Shown piece by piece: positions 1 through 9,358 of a stretch of DNA of 37,265 nucleotides. Within the stretch, counting starts at the first letter, position 1; each line of letters begins with the position of its first letter. The notes under the pieces are model-generated. The model did no database searches. It was given only the letters and a program-made list of their open reading frames with translations, and was not told where the DNA came from. Source of the DNA: a bacterium (GTDB lineage Bacteria > Planctomycetota > SZUA-567); assembly GCA_003245715.1 (NCBI GenBank), contig QKCJ01000046.1:1-37265 (forward strand), given 5' to 3'. The position numbers were made by a program, and so were the translations under genes.

Positions 1-920
1 AGCAACAAACCTGCCGAAAATGCCGGCGCCCTTAATCCGGAAGAGTCAAATGAAAAAAATCCAAACAAACCAGATAGCCAAGGCATAACGATCATTAAAA
101 TCCCCAAAACAAAACAAAAGGACAATGCTCTTTCAAGCATTAAAAAAATCGGGAATTTATCCGGCGAAAATTTGTTCAACGGATTGTGGTTACGCCCATA
201 GACCAGCTTGAGTCGTTTATGGCTTACATAAAAAAATAGTGCCGGGCCATACCAGACCAGAAATTGAACTACATGGCGATGGTGGCCTTTAAACAAGGCA
301 TTCAGAAACTCACAAAATAAAACTGCCAGCGTGAAAACAGTCACCAGCTTTAAAGATGGTTTCCAACGAAGACGCCGCACAAGCCAGCACCCCAAGAGGC
401 CGGCGACAATCCCAATGGCCGCCCCCATCAAAACATCAGTCGGATAATGCCTCCCATAAAAAACCCTTGATACCCCAGCCAACGCAGCTACTCCGGTACT
501 GGCGACAGTCAGCGGGAGGTTCGCAGAAAATACCTCAGGCATAACAAACGCAGTTGCCGTATCGCCGCTGGGAAATGAAACATGACTGCTGCTGCCATCA
601 GGCCTTTCCCTGCCGACAAGATGCTTGACCGGATGAACCAGAACAGCGACAAAAAGAAGGCTGACAAGAATTTTAAGGAGTAATTGCCTCTTGCCGGCCA
701 GACCAAGTAAAGCGCCCAAAAGTATAACAACATCTGCCTTGCCGAATAATCGGGTGACCTGAAATAACTCACCAAGCACATTTGTTTCGTCATTGGTCTG
801 CGCAGAATAACTTAATGCCGCGTCACTCAACCGTACATCAAAAAAAACAGAAATCAGCGACAGCAATATCAAACCCGTAATTACCAGATATACAGGCTTG
901 CCAAATATAATTTTAACCAT
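1..920 (-). CDS. PAP2-family membrane phosphatase, 3' end outside window
   Basis: This is an open frame of 306 codons that starts at an ATG at 920 and leaves the window without a stop. It belongs to the PAP2 (type 2 phosphatidic acid phosphatase) superfamily, integral membrane enzymes that remove phosphate from lipids such as phosphatidate or undecaprenyl pyrophosphate. The three family motifs are visible: K99-x6-R106-P107, then PSG at 117-119, then S151-R152-x5-H158-x3-D162, which carries the catalytic histidine. The second motif reads PSGD instead of the usual PSGH. Hydrophobic segments at about 10-27, 62-75 and 82-97 and further ones after the third motif fit a multi-pass protein. It starts 27 bases after the AsmA-like gene and is probably the last or a late gene of that operon. 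The substrate cannot be told from sequence. Confidence 0.85.
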   Translation of the reverse strand, partial: MVKIIFGKPVYLVITGLILLSLISVFFDVRLSDAALSYSAQTNDETNVLGELFQVTRLFGKADVVILLGALLGLAGKRQLLLKILVSLLFVAVLVHPVKHLVGRERPDGSSSHVSFPSGDTATAFVMPEVFSANLPLTVASTGVAALAGVSRVFYGRHYPTDVLMGAAIGIVAGLLGCWLVRRLRWKPSLKLVTVFTLAVLFCEFLNALFKGHHRHVVQFLVWYGPALFFYVSHKRLKLVYGRNHNPLNKFSPDKFPIFLMLERALSFCFVLGILMIVMPWLSGLFGFFSFDSSGLRAPAFSAGLL

Positions 921-947
921 AAATCTTCTTACTTTTTGCCTTCAACG

Positions 948-3900
948 TTATTTTCCATTATTAAACGGGCGCAATAGTGTTTTACCTAAAGTATTGCCGA
1001 TTGTCTTACCTACGTCTTTACCAATGTCCCCCACAGCGCCTCCGATGTTCTTTATCATGCCCACACCGGTCTTGCCGATAATGTCAAACAGATAACCAAA
1101 CATGCTAGAGAAAGTGGCCCCGGCTGTAGACCCGCCAACATCAGTAAGTCTCAGCGGCGGCAGCGGCACCGGTATTGACGCCTTACCCATCAGCAGCGTC
1201 TGGCTCAGTTTTACAACCCCACCCTTCAACTCAAAAACCTTAATAAGCGTCTTGCGTGATTCGGTCTCGGCAGCCGGAGTCCCGCCCCCAGCCTTGGGGA
1301 ATAATTCATCAAGACTTTTCTGAAGCGCGGAAATATTCGTATTGCCAAAAGCCAGCTCAAGGGTTGCAGTAAGCCCGTCAAGCGCAAGATTATTAATAAC
1401 CAGACGATCACTGAATAGTGTACTCATATCAGGCTCAATTGAAATAGTCTTGACCGAAACCGGATCATCATAATTAAAACCTGCCGGCTTTCTGACAACC
1501 AGGCCATCAAGAGTTATACTCCCTTTGCCAAGTTCAGCCTGCCCCCCGGCAAGTGAGATTCCAAATGATGCATTGCTTCCCGGTCTTGCCGAAGAAACAT
1601 TAAGATCAATACCACCGATTTTAATATGCCCCCTCCCAGAAACACCATCAGCAGCTGCCCCAACACCACCAAAGTATCGACGGTAACTGTCAGTCAAAAC
1701 AACTTCGGAAGATTTTATCCCGCCGCGCAGATGCACCGGATACGCAAGAAGCAGACTCTCTTCAAGGCGGGCAAAATCAATACCGCTTGTTGAAATTTTC
1801 ACCGAAACCGTGTCATCAGGCTTACTCAGAAGCAGGTCACTCACACTCACGTTAAATGGCGAACCCACCTTACATGCGGCAAGCTTCAGAATAAACTCTT
1901 TATCCGCCAACGGAATCAGCATAAAACCGTCAAGAGCCACATCAAGCGGACCACCATGCAAACGGGCATACCTGACACTGACCTTTTCATCCGAGCTGCG
2001 CGAAAGGTCAAACTCAATCTGACTGGCAATACCCTTGGCCTTTCTATACACATACGGGTTCAATGCAGAAAACTTCAGCGCCGCACCGGTAAAATCAACC
2101 GCACCCTTTACACTTATGAACTGCGGTGAAACGGTAAGGTCAAGCGGTTTCTGAGGCGGCAGGGAGATAGTGCCGTCCATATGCAACAGCGGCCACTTCG
2201 CGTCCTTGGAATAATACGACATGTTGCCGGTTATATTGCCAGATAAAGTAAAACTGGCCTCGCTCTTTGGCTTGAACACAATTTTACTCAGGACAAGCTC
2301 TTTTCCCTGCAATGCCCGAAATGACGCGGAACCGTCAGCAGAAACCAGCTCCTTGAGCGCGGGAATAGAGAATCTCGCCTGAGGGATATTTATGCCCTGA
2401 GGTAATGCGCGAACCAGTGAATTAATATCAGGCTTATCCGCAAGCTGACTTAAATTTGTAATCTTGGCGCTGGCCGATATCTCTTCAATAACCGCGGCGT
2501 TACGCTGATTCCCTTCAAATGAAAAAACCTTCAGATCAAGCATATCCGCTTTGGGATCATAACTTGCCGCAAGCTTCATCAGACCGTTAAAGCGCAGACC
2601 CTTGGGTAGTTTCAAATCTTCCCAGAAACCCGGGCCGCAGAGAACCGACACAGAAAACGGCGAAAAAGACTTGAGTAGCAGATCATGCTTTTTAGTCTCA
2701 AGTCCCCTGCGCAGACGTTCTGGATCAAAATTAAACGCAGTGGTCTGTACCGCCGCGTGGCGTGAGTCAAACTTGAAATTATTGACTGTTATCACACCGC
2801 CCCCGCCCTGTGATTTAACCGCAACAACCAGAGACTTACCGTCCTTAAGCACCCGGGGCATCGAGTTACCGACAAACTTTGAAAGATGAAGAAAAGCAAG
2901 CGAACCAACATTGGCAGAGAACTCAAACTCAGGCAGGGATGCCAGCATCTGCTCCACAGGCCTGGACAGATCAGAGATCCGTATCATACCAGTTGAAGCA
3001 TTGACATTGGCCGTTGATGTCCGCAATTTCATCGCATCAATCTTGAATAGCGTATCCGCATTATTTTTAGCAAGCCGCATTTGCGTAACCAGTGTTGCTT
3101 TTTTCTCGTCCCACGGGAATCCGTCAACAACAACCGCCGCGTTCTCCAACGCCATACTGCTTGAGAGCGCTGCCTGAATATCACCGGCACCGACCGTCAA
3201 TCTACCCCTTGCCGCCTGCCGGAAACTACCTGCCGGATTTTTTAATTTCTTATACCAGTCGCCAACAAAAGCCGAGAAACGCTCAGCCAGCACCGGCACA
3301 ACCTTCATGTCAGCAAACATGTCCTGCGTAAAATCAATATCTGTACCCTTCGCTGTTTTCTCGCCGTTTCCGTTGATATTTACAAGCAGGGTGTTGCCGG
3401 GTAAATTTGCGGCAGTTACAAATGAGAATTTGTCCCCGGCAAAATAATTGGTCGAGCCACGCAGGACCAGCGGCTGCCCTTTAAATGACTGGTTCCCTGA
3501 ATCATTATTATTCAGACTGAAACTCCAGGTGAGGTTATCCTTATCATCCCAGCCGACAATACCGACAAGCACCTCATTAACCGGAGCCAGCCCCCAGGCT
3601 TTCCATAAAGAAGCCAGATTACTGCTGACCTTCTTGAGATCAATGTTACAGAACAACTCACCCGAACTCTTCCCCTTCTGGGCAAGGTTTATCTCAAACG
3701 GTTTTCGGCTTTCAATCGTAACACCATCAGATTTAAACTCAAGATTCATCTGGGTACGTTCAAAATCACCACCAGCACCGACAAAAATGCTGCCCAACGC
3801 CCCCAGCTTCAAACCAGCAGGAATCGCCCGCCCCTCAGAATTAAAGACCAGATTGTCAGAAGAACTCTCAACCTTAAACTTCCACGGCTCACCCTTATTC

Positions 3901-5171
3901 CAACGCAGGAAGGAATTAAATTTCACATTACCGGAAATCGACTTGCCTATACGTAAAATCTGCCCAAGCGGCGACTTGGCAAACATATCCGCATTCATCT
4001 TTGAATCAAGATTAAAGGTAATGGTCTGGGCGAGAGAACCCTGGGTATTAAGATTCATCTTCAAGGAATCAGAAAGATTCATATTAATCTCAAGCGGCTT
4101 GAATTCCGACCATTCCTGGCTGAAGTCAGCCTGCCCCGCGACCTTTAAAGAAAATGGCGTAGCTCCGGCGACCGGATTGCCATTCTCGAAAAACTGAACC
4201 GTATTGGGCGTGTTCATTTCAACCAAAATATCTGTTGCAGACATTTCCTGCGCCTTGACTGATATTTTACCATCAACCGGACTTCCCGGAACCCAGCCAA
4301 TCTTTCCTTTACCACCAAGCCCATAATAGCGCAGTATATACGGCACATCCAGTTCCTGCCAGAAAGAATCAACCTTCAAATCCGTGATAAAAGAAAGGAG
4401 TTTCTCCGGGTCCATCTCTGTCTGATCCACATTGGCACTTGCCGAAAAAGCAAAGCGGCCATTTTTCGTATTCGGGCTTACTGCAGAAAAATCAAACCCG
4501 ACTTTAGCTTCACGCGCCCCCCGTACAAGGCTGAAACGAATATCCTCAAACGCACATCCCCCGAGTATACCCGCTTTATCCTCAAGCGTAACCCGGCCAC
4601 GCTCAAATTTGACATCCCCCTGCGCAATCATCCAGTTAACACTGCCCAGCCACTTTTTCCACGGCATCCTGACAACATCAGCAATCGTCCCGTGAATATT
4701 AGTCGTGTATCGGCTCTCATCCTTTTCAACCGCACCATCCTCAGTAACGCGCAGACGGATAATATTAAGATTGAAACTGTCAAGATATACCTTTGCCGAG
4801 AGTCGCCGTCCTAGCAGGCTATTGAGATACTCGATATTAAGCATGACTTCATCACAGCGCAAGAACTCCCCGCCCTTGTCTTCCGGCGCAATAAGCCGAA
4901 AGCCCTTTAAAGTACAACTCCCAGACCAAACACTAATATCAAGAGATGTGATTTCACACCGGCTCTGCATCTTTTCGCTCAGTGAAGCAACAATTTTTTC
5001 TTTGATATAACTGTCGTTATAAACAAGCCGCAATACCACCCCCGCCAAAACCGGCAGCAAAAGAAAACAGGCAATAACAACAAGAGCGAGCCTCAACCTC
5101 TTACGGCTTTTGGCTTTAATCCCCTTCCCGGCCACGTCTGAATCTTTTTTATGATTTGGTTGTTGTTCCAT
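948..5171 (-). CDS. AsmA-like / DUF748-type large envelope protein
   Basis: This 1407-residue protein has a basic N-terminus and one membrane anchor at about residues 28-50. A very long beta-rich periplasmic region follows. The pattern just after the anchor (long helix, then short amphipathic strands with W-S-G-S-C-T-L-K-G-F and similar repeats) is typical of the AsmA/TamB/YhdP group, whose members bridge the periplasm and are thought to carry phospholipids towards the outer membrane. I infer a similar role; no catalytic motif is seen. The last 45 residues are a glycine-rich repeat with Ile-Gly or Val-Gly about every four residues, then a basic end. The start overlaps the end of the upstream flavodoxin/ferredoxin gene by 23 bases, which indicates translational coupling, and the PAP2 gene follows. 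Confidence 0.75.
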   Translation of the reverse strand: MEQQPNHKKDSDVAGKGIKAKSRKRLRLALVVIACFLLLPVLAGVVLRLVYNDSYIKEKIVASLSEKMQSRCEITSLDISVWSGSCTLKGFRLIAPEDKGGEFLRCDEVMLNIEYLNSLLGRRLSAKVYLDSFNLNIIRLRVTEDGAVEKDESRYTTNIHGTIADVVRMPWKKWLGSVNWMIAQGDVKFERGRVTLEDKAGILGGCAFEDIRFSLVRGAREAKVGFDFSAVSPNTKNGRFAFSASANVDQTEMDPEKLLSFITDLKVDSFWQELDVPYILRYYGLGGKGKIGWVPGSPVDGKISVKAQEMSATDILVEMNTPNTVQFFENGNPVAGATPFSLKVAGQADFSQEWSEFKPLEINMNLSDSLKMNLNTQGSLAQTITFNLDSKMNADMFAKSPLGQILRIGKSISGNVKFNSFLRWNKGEPWKFKVESSSDNLVFNSEGRAIPAGLKLGALGSIFVGAGGDFERTQMNLEFKSDGVTIESRKPFEINLAQKGKSSGELFCNIDLKKVSSNLASLWKAWGLAPVNEVLVGIVGWDDKDNLTWSFSLNNNDSGNQSFKGQPLVLRGSTNYFAGDKFSFVTAANLPGNTLLVNINGNGEKTAKGTDIDFTQDMFADMKVVPVLAERFSAFVGDWYKKLKNPAGSFRQAARGRLTVGAGDIQAALSSSMALENAAVVVDGFPWDEKKATLVTQMRLAKNNADTLFKIDAMKLRTSTANVNASTGMIRISDLSRPVEQMLASLPEFEFSANVGSLAFLHLSKFVGNSMPRVLKDGKSLVVAVKSQGGGGVITVNNFKFDSRHAAVQTTAFNFDPERLRRGLETKKHDLLLKSFSPFSVSVLCGPGFWEDLKLPKGLRFNGLMKLAASYDPKADMLDLKVFSFEGNQRNAAVIEEISASAKITNLSQLADKPDINSLVRALPQGINIPQARFSIPALKELVSADGSASFRALQGKELVLSKIVFKPKSEASFTLSGNITGNMSYYSKDAKWPLLHMDGTISLPPQKPLDLTVSPQFISVKGAVDFTGAALKFSALNPYVYRKAKGIASQIEFDLSRSSDEKVSVRYARLHGGPLDVALDGFMLIPLADKEFILKLAACKVGSPFNVSVSDLLLSKPDDTVSVKISTSGIDFARLEESLLLAYPVHLRGGIKSSEVVLTDSYRRYFGGVGAAADGVSGRGHIKIGGIDLNVSSARPGSNASFGISLAGGQAELGKGSITLDGLVVRKPAGFNYDDPVSVKTISIEPDMSTLFSDRLVINNLALDGLTATLELAFGNTNISALQKSLDELFPKAGGGTPAAETESRKTLIKVFELKGGVVKLSQTLLMGKASIPVPLPPLRLTDVGGSTAGATFSSMFGYLFDIIGKTGVGMIKNIGGAVGDIGKDVGKTIGNTLGKTLLRPFNNGK

Positions 5172-5940
5172 AATTTATCATCTCCAATATATTTGTAGCC
5201 GTATATGGTTGCGCGCCGAATTTGGTGATCGCGCCATGCTGGCATAACCCGAAACAGCGCATACAGGCCTGACAACCGCCCCCGATTTTTGCTTTGCCAT
5301 TTTCATCAAGACCAATTGCACCAACCGGGCAAAATCTGGCGCACAAGCCACAACTGACACACTCCTGCCGTTTTACCCGTGGTGAGAAAACAACCCCGAA
5401 TAAACCACAGCCGTAAAGCACCTTGTTTACCAGATAAAAAAACTTTGCCCTGAAATTATTCTCCGGCCAGCAGGAACTTCCCTCAACAAGCTTCGCGGCA
5501 AACGCACGCGCCTGCTGACAGCCTTTTTCAAGCAAAACATAGTCATCATCCGTCCCAGCCCTCCGGCGCAAAAAATTACTTGGCATTATTATTTCTATCG
5601 CACCTAAAAGAGTATAACCTTTCTTGCGGAATATGTCCCCCAAAGGTTCGACAATCCCGCCAGAGAAACCCGCCAGCGTATCAAGCATAAAAACTTCCGT
5701 ATCATTACCCTCCGGAAGAGAATTTATAAAATCCCAGACCAGCGGATACGTCCCCTGCGCCGCTACCGGAAAAGCAACCCCGACAACCCTGTTGTCAACA
5801 GCCACAACATCAGAGACCGTCTCAATATGAAAAACATTGACATTGCGCCCACCCGCCCCAAGAGCATCCGCCAGATGCCGGACCGCAAGGTAAGTGTTGC
5901 CGGTACCACTGAAAAAATAGATATCAACATCCTGTTTCAT
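5149..5940 (-). CDS. EFR1-type flavodoxin/ferredoxin fusion
   Basis: The N-terminus carries a flavodoxin-like FMN loop (FSGTGNT, residues 10-16). The C-terminus carries two [4Fe-4S] clusters, C194-x2-C197-x2-C200-x3-C204 and C223-x2-C226-x2-C229-x3-C233. This order and the 263-residue length match the EFR1 family of cytoplasmic electron-transfer proteins. The second cluster has C-Q instead of the common C-P after its last cysteine. No oxidoreductase partner is encoded nearby. It is the first gene of an operon with the AsmA-like and PAP2 genes, overlapping the former by 23 bases. A sigma-70 type promoter lies about 40 bases upstream. The electron donor and acceptor are unknown. Confidence 0.85.
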   Translation of the reverse strand: MKQDVDIYFFSGTGNTYLAVRHLADALGAGGRNVNVFHIETVSDVVAVDNRVVGVAFPVAAQGTYPLVWDFINSLPEGNDTEVFMLDTLAGFSGGIVEPLGDIFRKKGYTLLGAIEIIMPSNFLRRRAGTDDDYVLLEKGCQQARAFAAKLVEGSSCWPENNFRAKFFYLVNKVLYGCGLFGVVFSPRVKRQECVSCGLCARFCPVGAIGLDENGKAKIGGGCQACMRCFGLCQHGAITKFGAQPYTATNILEMINYGTTTKS

Positions 5941-5982
5941 AGCTGAAAAAACCTCACGTCATACAGATAGCAGAGCAATTTT

Positions 5983-6011
5983 ATAATAACCCCAATAAAA
6001 TTTTACTGCAA
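5983..6011 (-). promoter_or_regulatory. Candidate sigma-70 promoter for the flavodoxin/AsmA/PAP2 operon
   Basis: On the minus strand a -35 box TTGCAG (6006-6011) is followed after 17 bases by a -10 box TATTAT (5983-5988). The start codon at 5940 is about 36 bases beyond the expected transcription start. The site lies just downstream of the terminator of the preceding gene, so it marks a new transcription unit. Confidence 0.55.
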
Positions 6012-6029
6012 GATTAAAAACCAGACCAG

Positions 6030-6065
6030 AAAAAAGGCGAAAACCGAACTGCGTCGGATTCCGCC
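6030..6065 (-). terminator. Rho-independent terminator after the acidic zinc-ribbon gene
   Basis: Read on the minus strand, GGCG and CGCC close a stem that continues through a G-U/A-U section and a CCGA/TCGG inner stem around a six-base loop CGCAGT. Six T residues follow directly. It lies about 70 bases after the stop of the 790-residue protein, which ends that transcript. Confidence 0.8.
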
Positions 6066-6135
6066 CTGATTTTACCTAAATAAGATTCCTGAAATTAAAC
6101 AGGTATACTCCAAGAGCCCCCAAGCCCCGAATCAA

Positions 6136-8508
6136 TTACCATTGAACCAGAGCTTCTTCATCATCCTCATCGTCGGATTCTGTATTTTTGACTATCGATG
6201 AACCGCTGCCCCCACCAAAAAGAGAAGAATCCGTTCCTGTCATCTGGCTTGCGAGTTTTGTCGCTTCACCAAAATCAAAGAGGTCTTCATCCCCTTCTCC
6301 GACGGCAGGCTTATTATTTACTTTGCGCTCCGGCCTTACAGAAACCTTGCTCGAATCTTTTTCTGCGTCCAGATCATCCTCACCCGCAGCAGACTCTTCA
6401 GAATCAGAATCATCCTCTTCAGCCCCTGACTCTTCCCCAGCAAGATCATCCTCATCCATATCCAGATCATCATTAATCTCGACTTTATCCCCGACCTCTT
6501 CTTCAACGAAAATATCGCCCTCATCAGCATCCGCCACATCGATAAAATCGAGTGAATCACCCTCAGACATCTCTGATTTTTCTTCAACCTCGTCATCCAT
6601 AAAGATTTCTACAGACTCCGGTTCTGAATCATTATCATAATCCGCCTGAGCGACATCAACCATAACCTCATCCGCATCATCCCCGACAGACAACTCTTCC
6701 TTCTCACCAGCAAAAGAAGAGTCTATTTCAATCTGCATATTGTCTGCCTCATAACTGCTCTCCTGCCTATCCATGTCATTATTAATTACAATCTCAACAG
6801 TATCGTGGCAAAGAGCGCAGGCAAAACGCGAGGAACTGTTGCCATACTTTTCGGGAAGACGGTATTTTGCGTCGCATTTTTTACAGGTCGCAAGGAGGAT
6901 TCGCTGATTTAACGGAAAAACCTCCGCCAGATCAACGACCGGAGCAAGCTCAAATTTTTCATCGCTCTCAAAGAAGTCAAGATCTTCCTCACCAAAAATA
7001 ATCTTACCCTCAGAAGAATCCATAACCGCAACCGCCCCCCCAGGCTCAGCGTTTATCTCAGCAGGTTCATTAGCGACATCATCAGTCAGGACAACCTCCC
7101 CAGCCCCCTCAGAAAGCTCAGCCCCAGCTTCATCAACCGCCGACTTGTCCTCAACAGCAAGACAAACCTCTTCGTCAGGAACTTCCGCTTTTTCTTCCGC
7201 CCCAACCTCAGAAGGAGCAACACCATCTTCCTCAAACGGTGTCTCATCCGATTGAATCTCAATTTCAAGTTCAAGCCCGTCAACTGCCGCAAGATCATCA
7301 ACACCGGAAATATCAAGCTCCAGTTCTTCAGCATTATCTTCAGCACTTACCAGCGGCTCTTCTGCAACCGCAAGCTCCACCGGCGAAAGCGTCTCATCTT
7401 CCTCATCAGAAAAACTCAGCGCGTCATCAGCATCGTCAACAACAGACTCTTTTACATCCTCAACCTCAGCAGCAGGAACTTCCGCCGACGACTCATCATC
7501 AAAAAACAGAATATCCTCACTGTCAGAAGAATCTTCTTCAGCTACCGGCGCAGTAGCCTGAGGAACAACTTCTTCCTCAACCTCGTCCTCAAGGGCGAAT
7601 TCATCATCAGTATTTTCCGCTACCGCAGAAGACTCCGGCAACACCGCCAATTCAGCAGACTCATCCTTAACAGCAGCAATCTCAGCCGAGGATTCATCCG
7701 GTTGAATATCTTTTAACGATTCCGCAAATACAGTGACCGTCTGGTCAGCCGCCGCAATGACAGTTTCATCATTTTTTGCGCCAGAATTCTCTACAGGAAT
7801 ATTTATTCCCTCAACATCAACTGGCTCTGAAGGCGCCGGAACCGGGGATTTCTTAGCGCCAAAGGGTTTGCCTTTCATACGCACAGAAGACGGACGAGCT
7901 TTACCCGCAGGATGAGCCGGCATGGGCTTTCCAAGTTTAAACTTGCCTGATTTAGACATACCAGATTTGCCCGCACCTTTAGGCGCAGCGGATTTCTTTT
8001 CACTCTCAGGCTTATGCGGCGCGGCATTAGCGGCCTTTTCTGGCGCTGGTTTTGTTTCCGGCTTCACTTCCGGCTTTACCTTAAGAGCCGCCGGATTAGC
8101 CATTGGTTTAGGCGCGACGGGTTTGGACTTCTGAACAGGTTTCAGTTCCTGCAACTTTTTAGCCTGGGCTTTATCTGCCGCCGCTCTCTGTTCAGCTTCC
8201 TGCTCGGCATTTGCCTCAGCAATCGCCTGACTCACCACATCATCGCGCAAGGCTGAACTATCGCTGAAATCAAAAAGATCATCCTCAAGCGCATCAAACA
8301 TCGCCGTATTTTTGGCCTTGAATTCTGCCTTTGGCTCAGGTTTGACCGGCACTGGAGCTGGCTTTGAAGCAACCGCCGGAACACTCTCAATACGGCGCTT
8401 GTCATCGGTATAAACTACATTGCCACAAGTCTTGCAGCGAAACCTGATACCTTTTCTCTCATCTGGAAGCGTGTATTTAGCCTTGCATTTTCCGCAGAAT
8501 GAAATCAC
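6136..8508 (-). CDS. Acidic low-complexity protein with two MJ0042-type zinc ribbons
   Basis: This 790-residue protein begins with a zinc ribbon (C5-x2-C8, C25-x2-C28) of the MJ0042 finger type. A second, clearly related ribbon sits inside it (C542-x2-C545, C564-x2-C567); both share a C-x-x-C-x-A-K-Y-x-L-P pattern. Between and after them the chain is low complexity: a Pro/Ala/Lys-rich basic stretch at about 90-220, then long Glu/Asp/Ser-rich stretches that look disordered. No enzyme domain or membrane span is seen. The start is a GTG at 8508, supported by AAGGAG six bases upstream; no ATG fits. The TPR gene lies 77 bases upstream and may be cotranscribed; a terminator follows. The function is unknown, possibly a scaffold or nucleic-acid- or metal-binding protein. 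Confidence 0.75.
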   Translation of the reverse strand: MISFCGKCKAKYTLPDERKGIRFRCKTCGNVVYTDDKRRIESVPAVASKPAPVPVKPEPKAEFKAKNTAMFDALEDDLFDFSDSSALRDDVVSQAIAEANAEQEAEQRAAADKAQAKKLQELKPVQKSKPVAPKPMANPAALKVKPEVKPETKPAPEKAANAAPHKPESEKKSAAPKGAGKSGMSKSGKFKLGKPMPAHPAGKARPSSVRMKGKPFGAKKSPVPAPSEPVDVEGINIPVENSGAKNDETVIAAADQTVTVFAESLKDIQPDESSAEIAAVKDESAELAVLPESSAVAENTDDEFALEDEVEEEVVPQATAPVAEEDSSDSEDILFFDDESSAEVPAAEVEDVKESVVDDADDALSFSDEEDETLSPVELAVAEEPLVSAEDNAEELELDISGVDDLAAVDGLELEIEIQSDETPFEEDGVAPSEVGAEEKAEVPDEEVCLAVEDKSAVDEAGAELSEGAGEVVLTDDVANEPAEINAEPGGAVAVMDSSEGKIIFGEEDLDFFESDEKFELAPVVDLAEVFPLNQRILLATCKKCDAKYRLPEKYGNSSSRFACALCHDTVEIVINNDMDRQESSYEADNMQIEIDSSFAGEKEELSVGDDADEVMVDVAQADYDNDSEPESVEIFMDDEVEEKSEMSEGDSLDFIDVADADEGDIFVEEEVGDKVEINDDLDMDEDDLAGEESGAEEDDSDSEESAAGEDDLDAEKDSSKVSVRPERKVNNKPAVGEGDEDLFDFGEATKLASQMTGTDSSLFGGGSGSSIVKNTESDDEDDEEALVQW

Positions 8509-8585
8509 TTAAAACTCCTTAAAACAAATTACCCTAACCTTGCCCCGCCCGAAATTATTTTGTGTGGAAAATGAAGCTGATTCAA

Positions 8586-9296
8586 TCAATCCAGCTCAAA
8601 CGGCTCCTGTGAACATTCAAACACCATTGAAATATCTCCCGGACATGAAAACCCGGTAACCGGGCAGACATCAGCCGCATCCTCCCCCCGCATCGGACGC
8701 ATCCGCACGCAATGCGCATACGGACAGAAGAGATCCTCCTCAAGATATGAGTCATTATACTCAGTATTTTTCGAGAAACCATTCTCCCGCAACAGCTTCT
8801 CAACCGTATCCCCGTCAGCCTGCGGCGTATCAATAATCGCCTGGGCAACCGCCTGCATGTCGCAGACCTCACCCGGCTCATCTGTAAGTTTTATGAAAGT
8901 TTCAAAATCCTCAATCGCGCTCGCATACTGCCCGCAATAAAAAAAGAGCCAACCGCGGATGTAATAGGCGTCAGGGTCAGAACTGTCAATCTCAAGCGCC
9001 TTGGTCGCCATCTCAAGCGCCTCCAGATGACGGCCGAGATTACGCAGTGCTTCGGCAATACGCGCATAAGCCATTGCATCTTCAGGGTCAAGCTCGACAA
9101 CCCGGCGAAAATCCTCAAGCGCCATTTCATCATGTCCCAGACGCATCCGGGCCAGCCCACGATTACCATAGGCCCCCTCCCAGTCAGGATAAGTGTCAAT
9201 TATCTGGCTGAAGAGCATCTCCGCCTTGCTGTCGTGGTCTTGCTCCAGCAGATTTCTGGCCTGGTCAAAGAGCACCTCTGCTTCGAAATCTTCCAT
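8586..9296 (-). CDS. TPR-repeat protein with a cysteine-rich tail
   Basis: This 236-residue soluble protein has about four tetratricopeptide repeats at residues 6-140, with the usual A-x3-N/Y-x-G-x-A pattern and P at the repeat ends (D-P-E-D and D-P-D-A). Such repeats bind other proteins. After them, residues 191-218 hold C191, C196, C211 and C218 in CPYAHC and CPVTGFSCP settings, which could bind zinc. There is no signal peptide. It lies between the unknown 445-residue gene and the double zinc-ribbon gene, all on the same strand. The pairing of a TPR protein with zinc-ribbon proteins may reflect a shared complex, but this is only context. Confidence 0.8.
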   Translation of the reverse strand: MEDFEAEVLFDQARNLLEQDHDSKAEMLFSQIIDTYPDWEGAYGNRGLARMRLGHDEMALEDFRRVVELDPEDAMAYARIAEALRNLGRHLEALEMATKALEIDSSDPDAYYIRGWLFFYCGQYASAIEDFETFIKLTDEPGEVCDMQAVAQAIIDTPQADGDTVEKLLRENGFSKNTEYNDSYLEEDLFCPYAHCVRMRPMRGEDAADVCPVTGFSCPGDISMVFECSQEPFELD

Positions 9297-9358
9297 TTTA
9301 TTTCAGTGCCTTTTCTCAGAGCCACCGCCATTATGCGGAAAAAGAATTACTCCGAATT

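Noticed and set aside
3448..4197. Plus-strand frame of 249 codons inside the AsmA-like gene
   Set aside because: It has no ribosome-binding site or domain and lies opposite a well-supported gene.
6188..7716. Several plus-strand frames rich in Ser, Pro and Gln opposite the double zinc-ribbon gene
   Set aside because: They arise from the low-complexity Glu/Asp codons of the opposite strand. The minus-strand protein has a ribosome-binding site, two zinc ribbons and a terminator.
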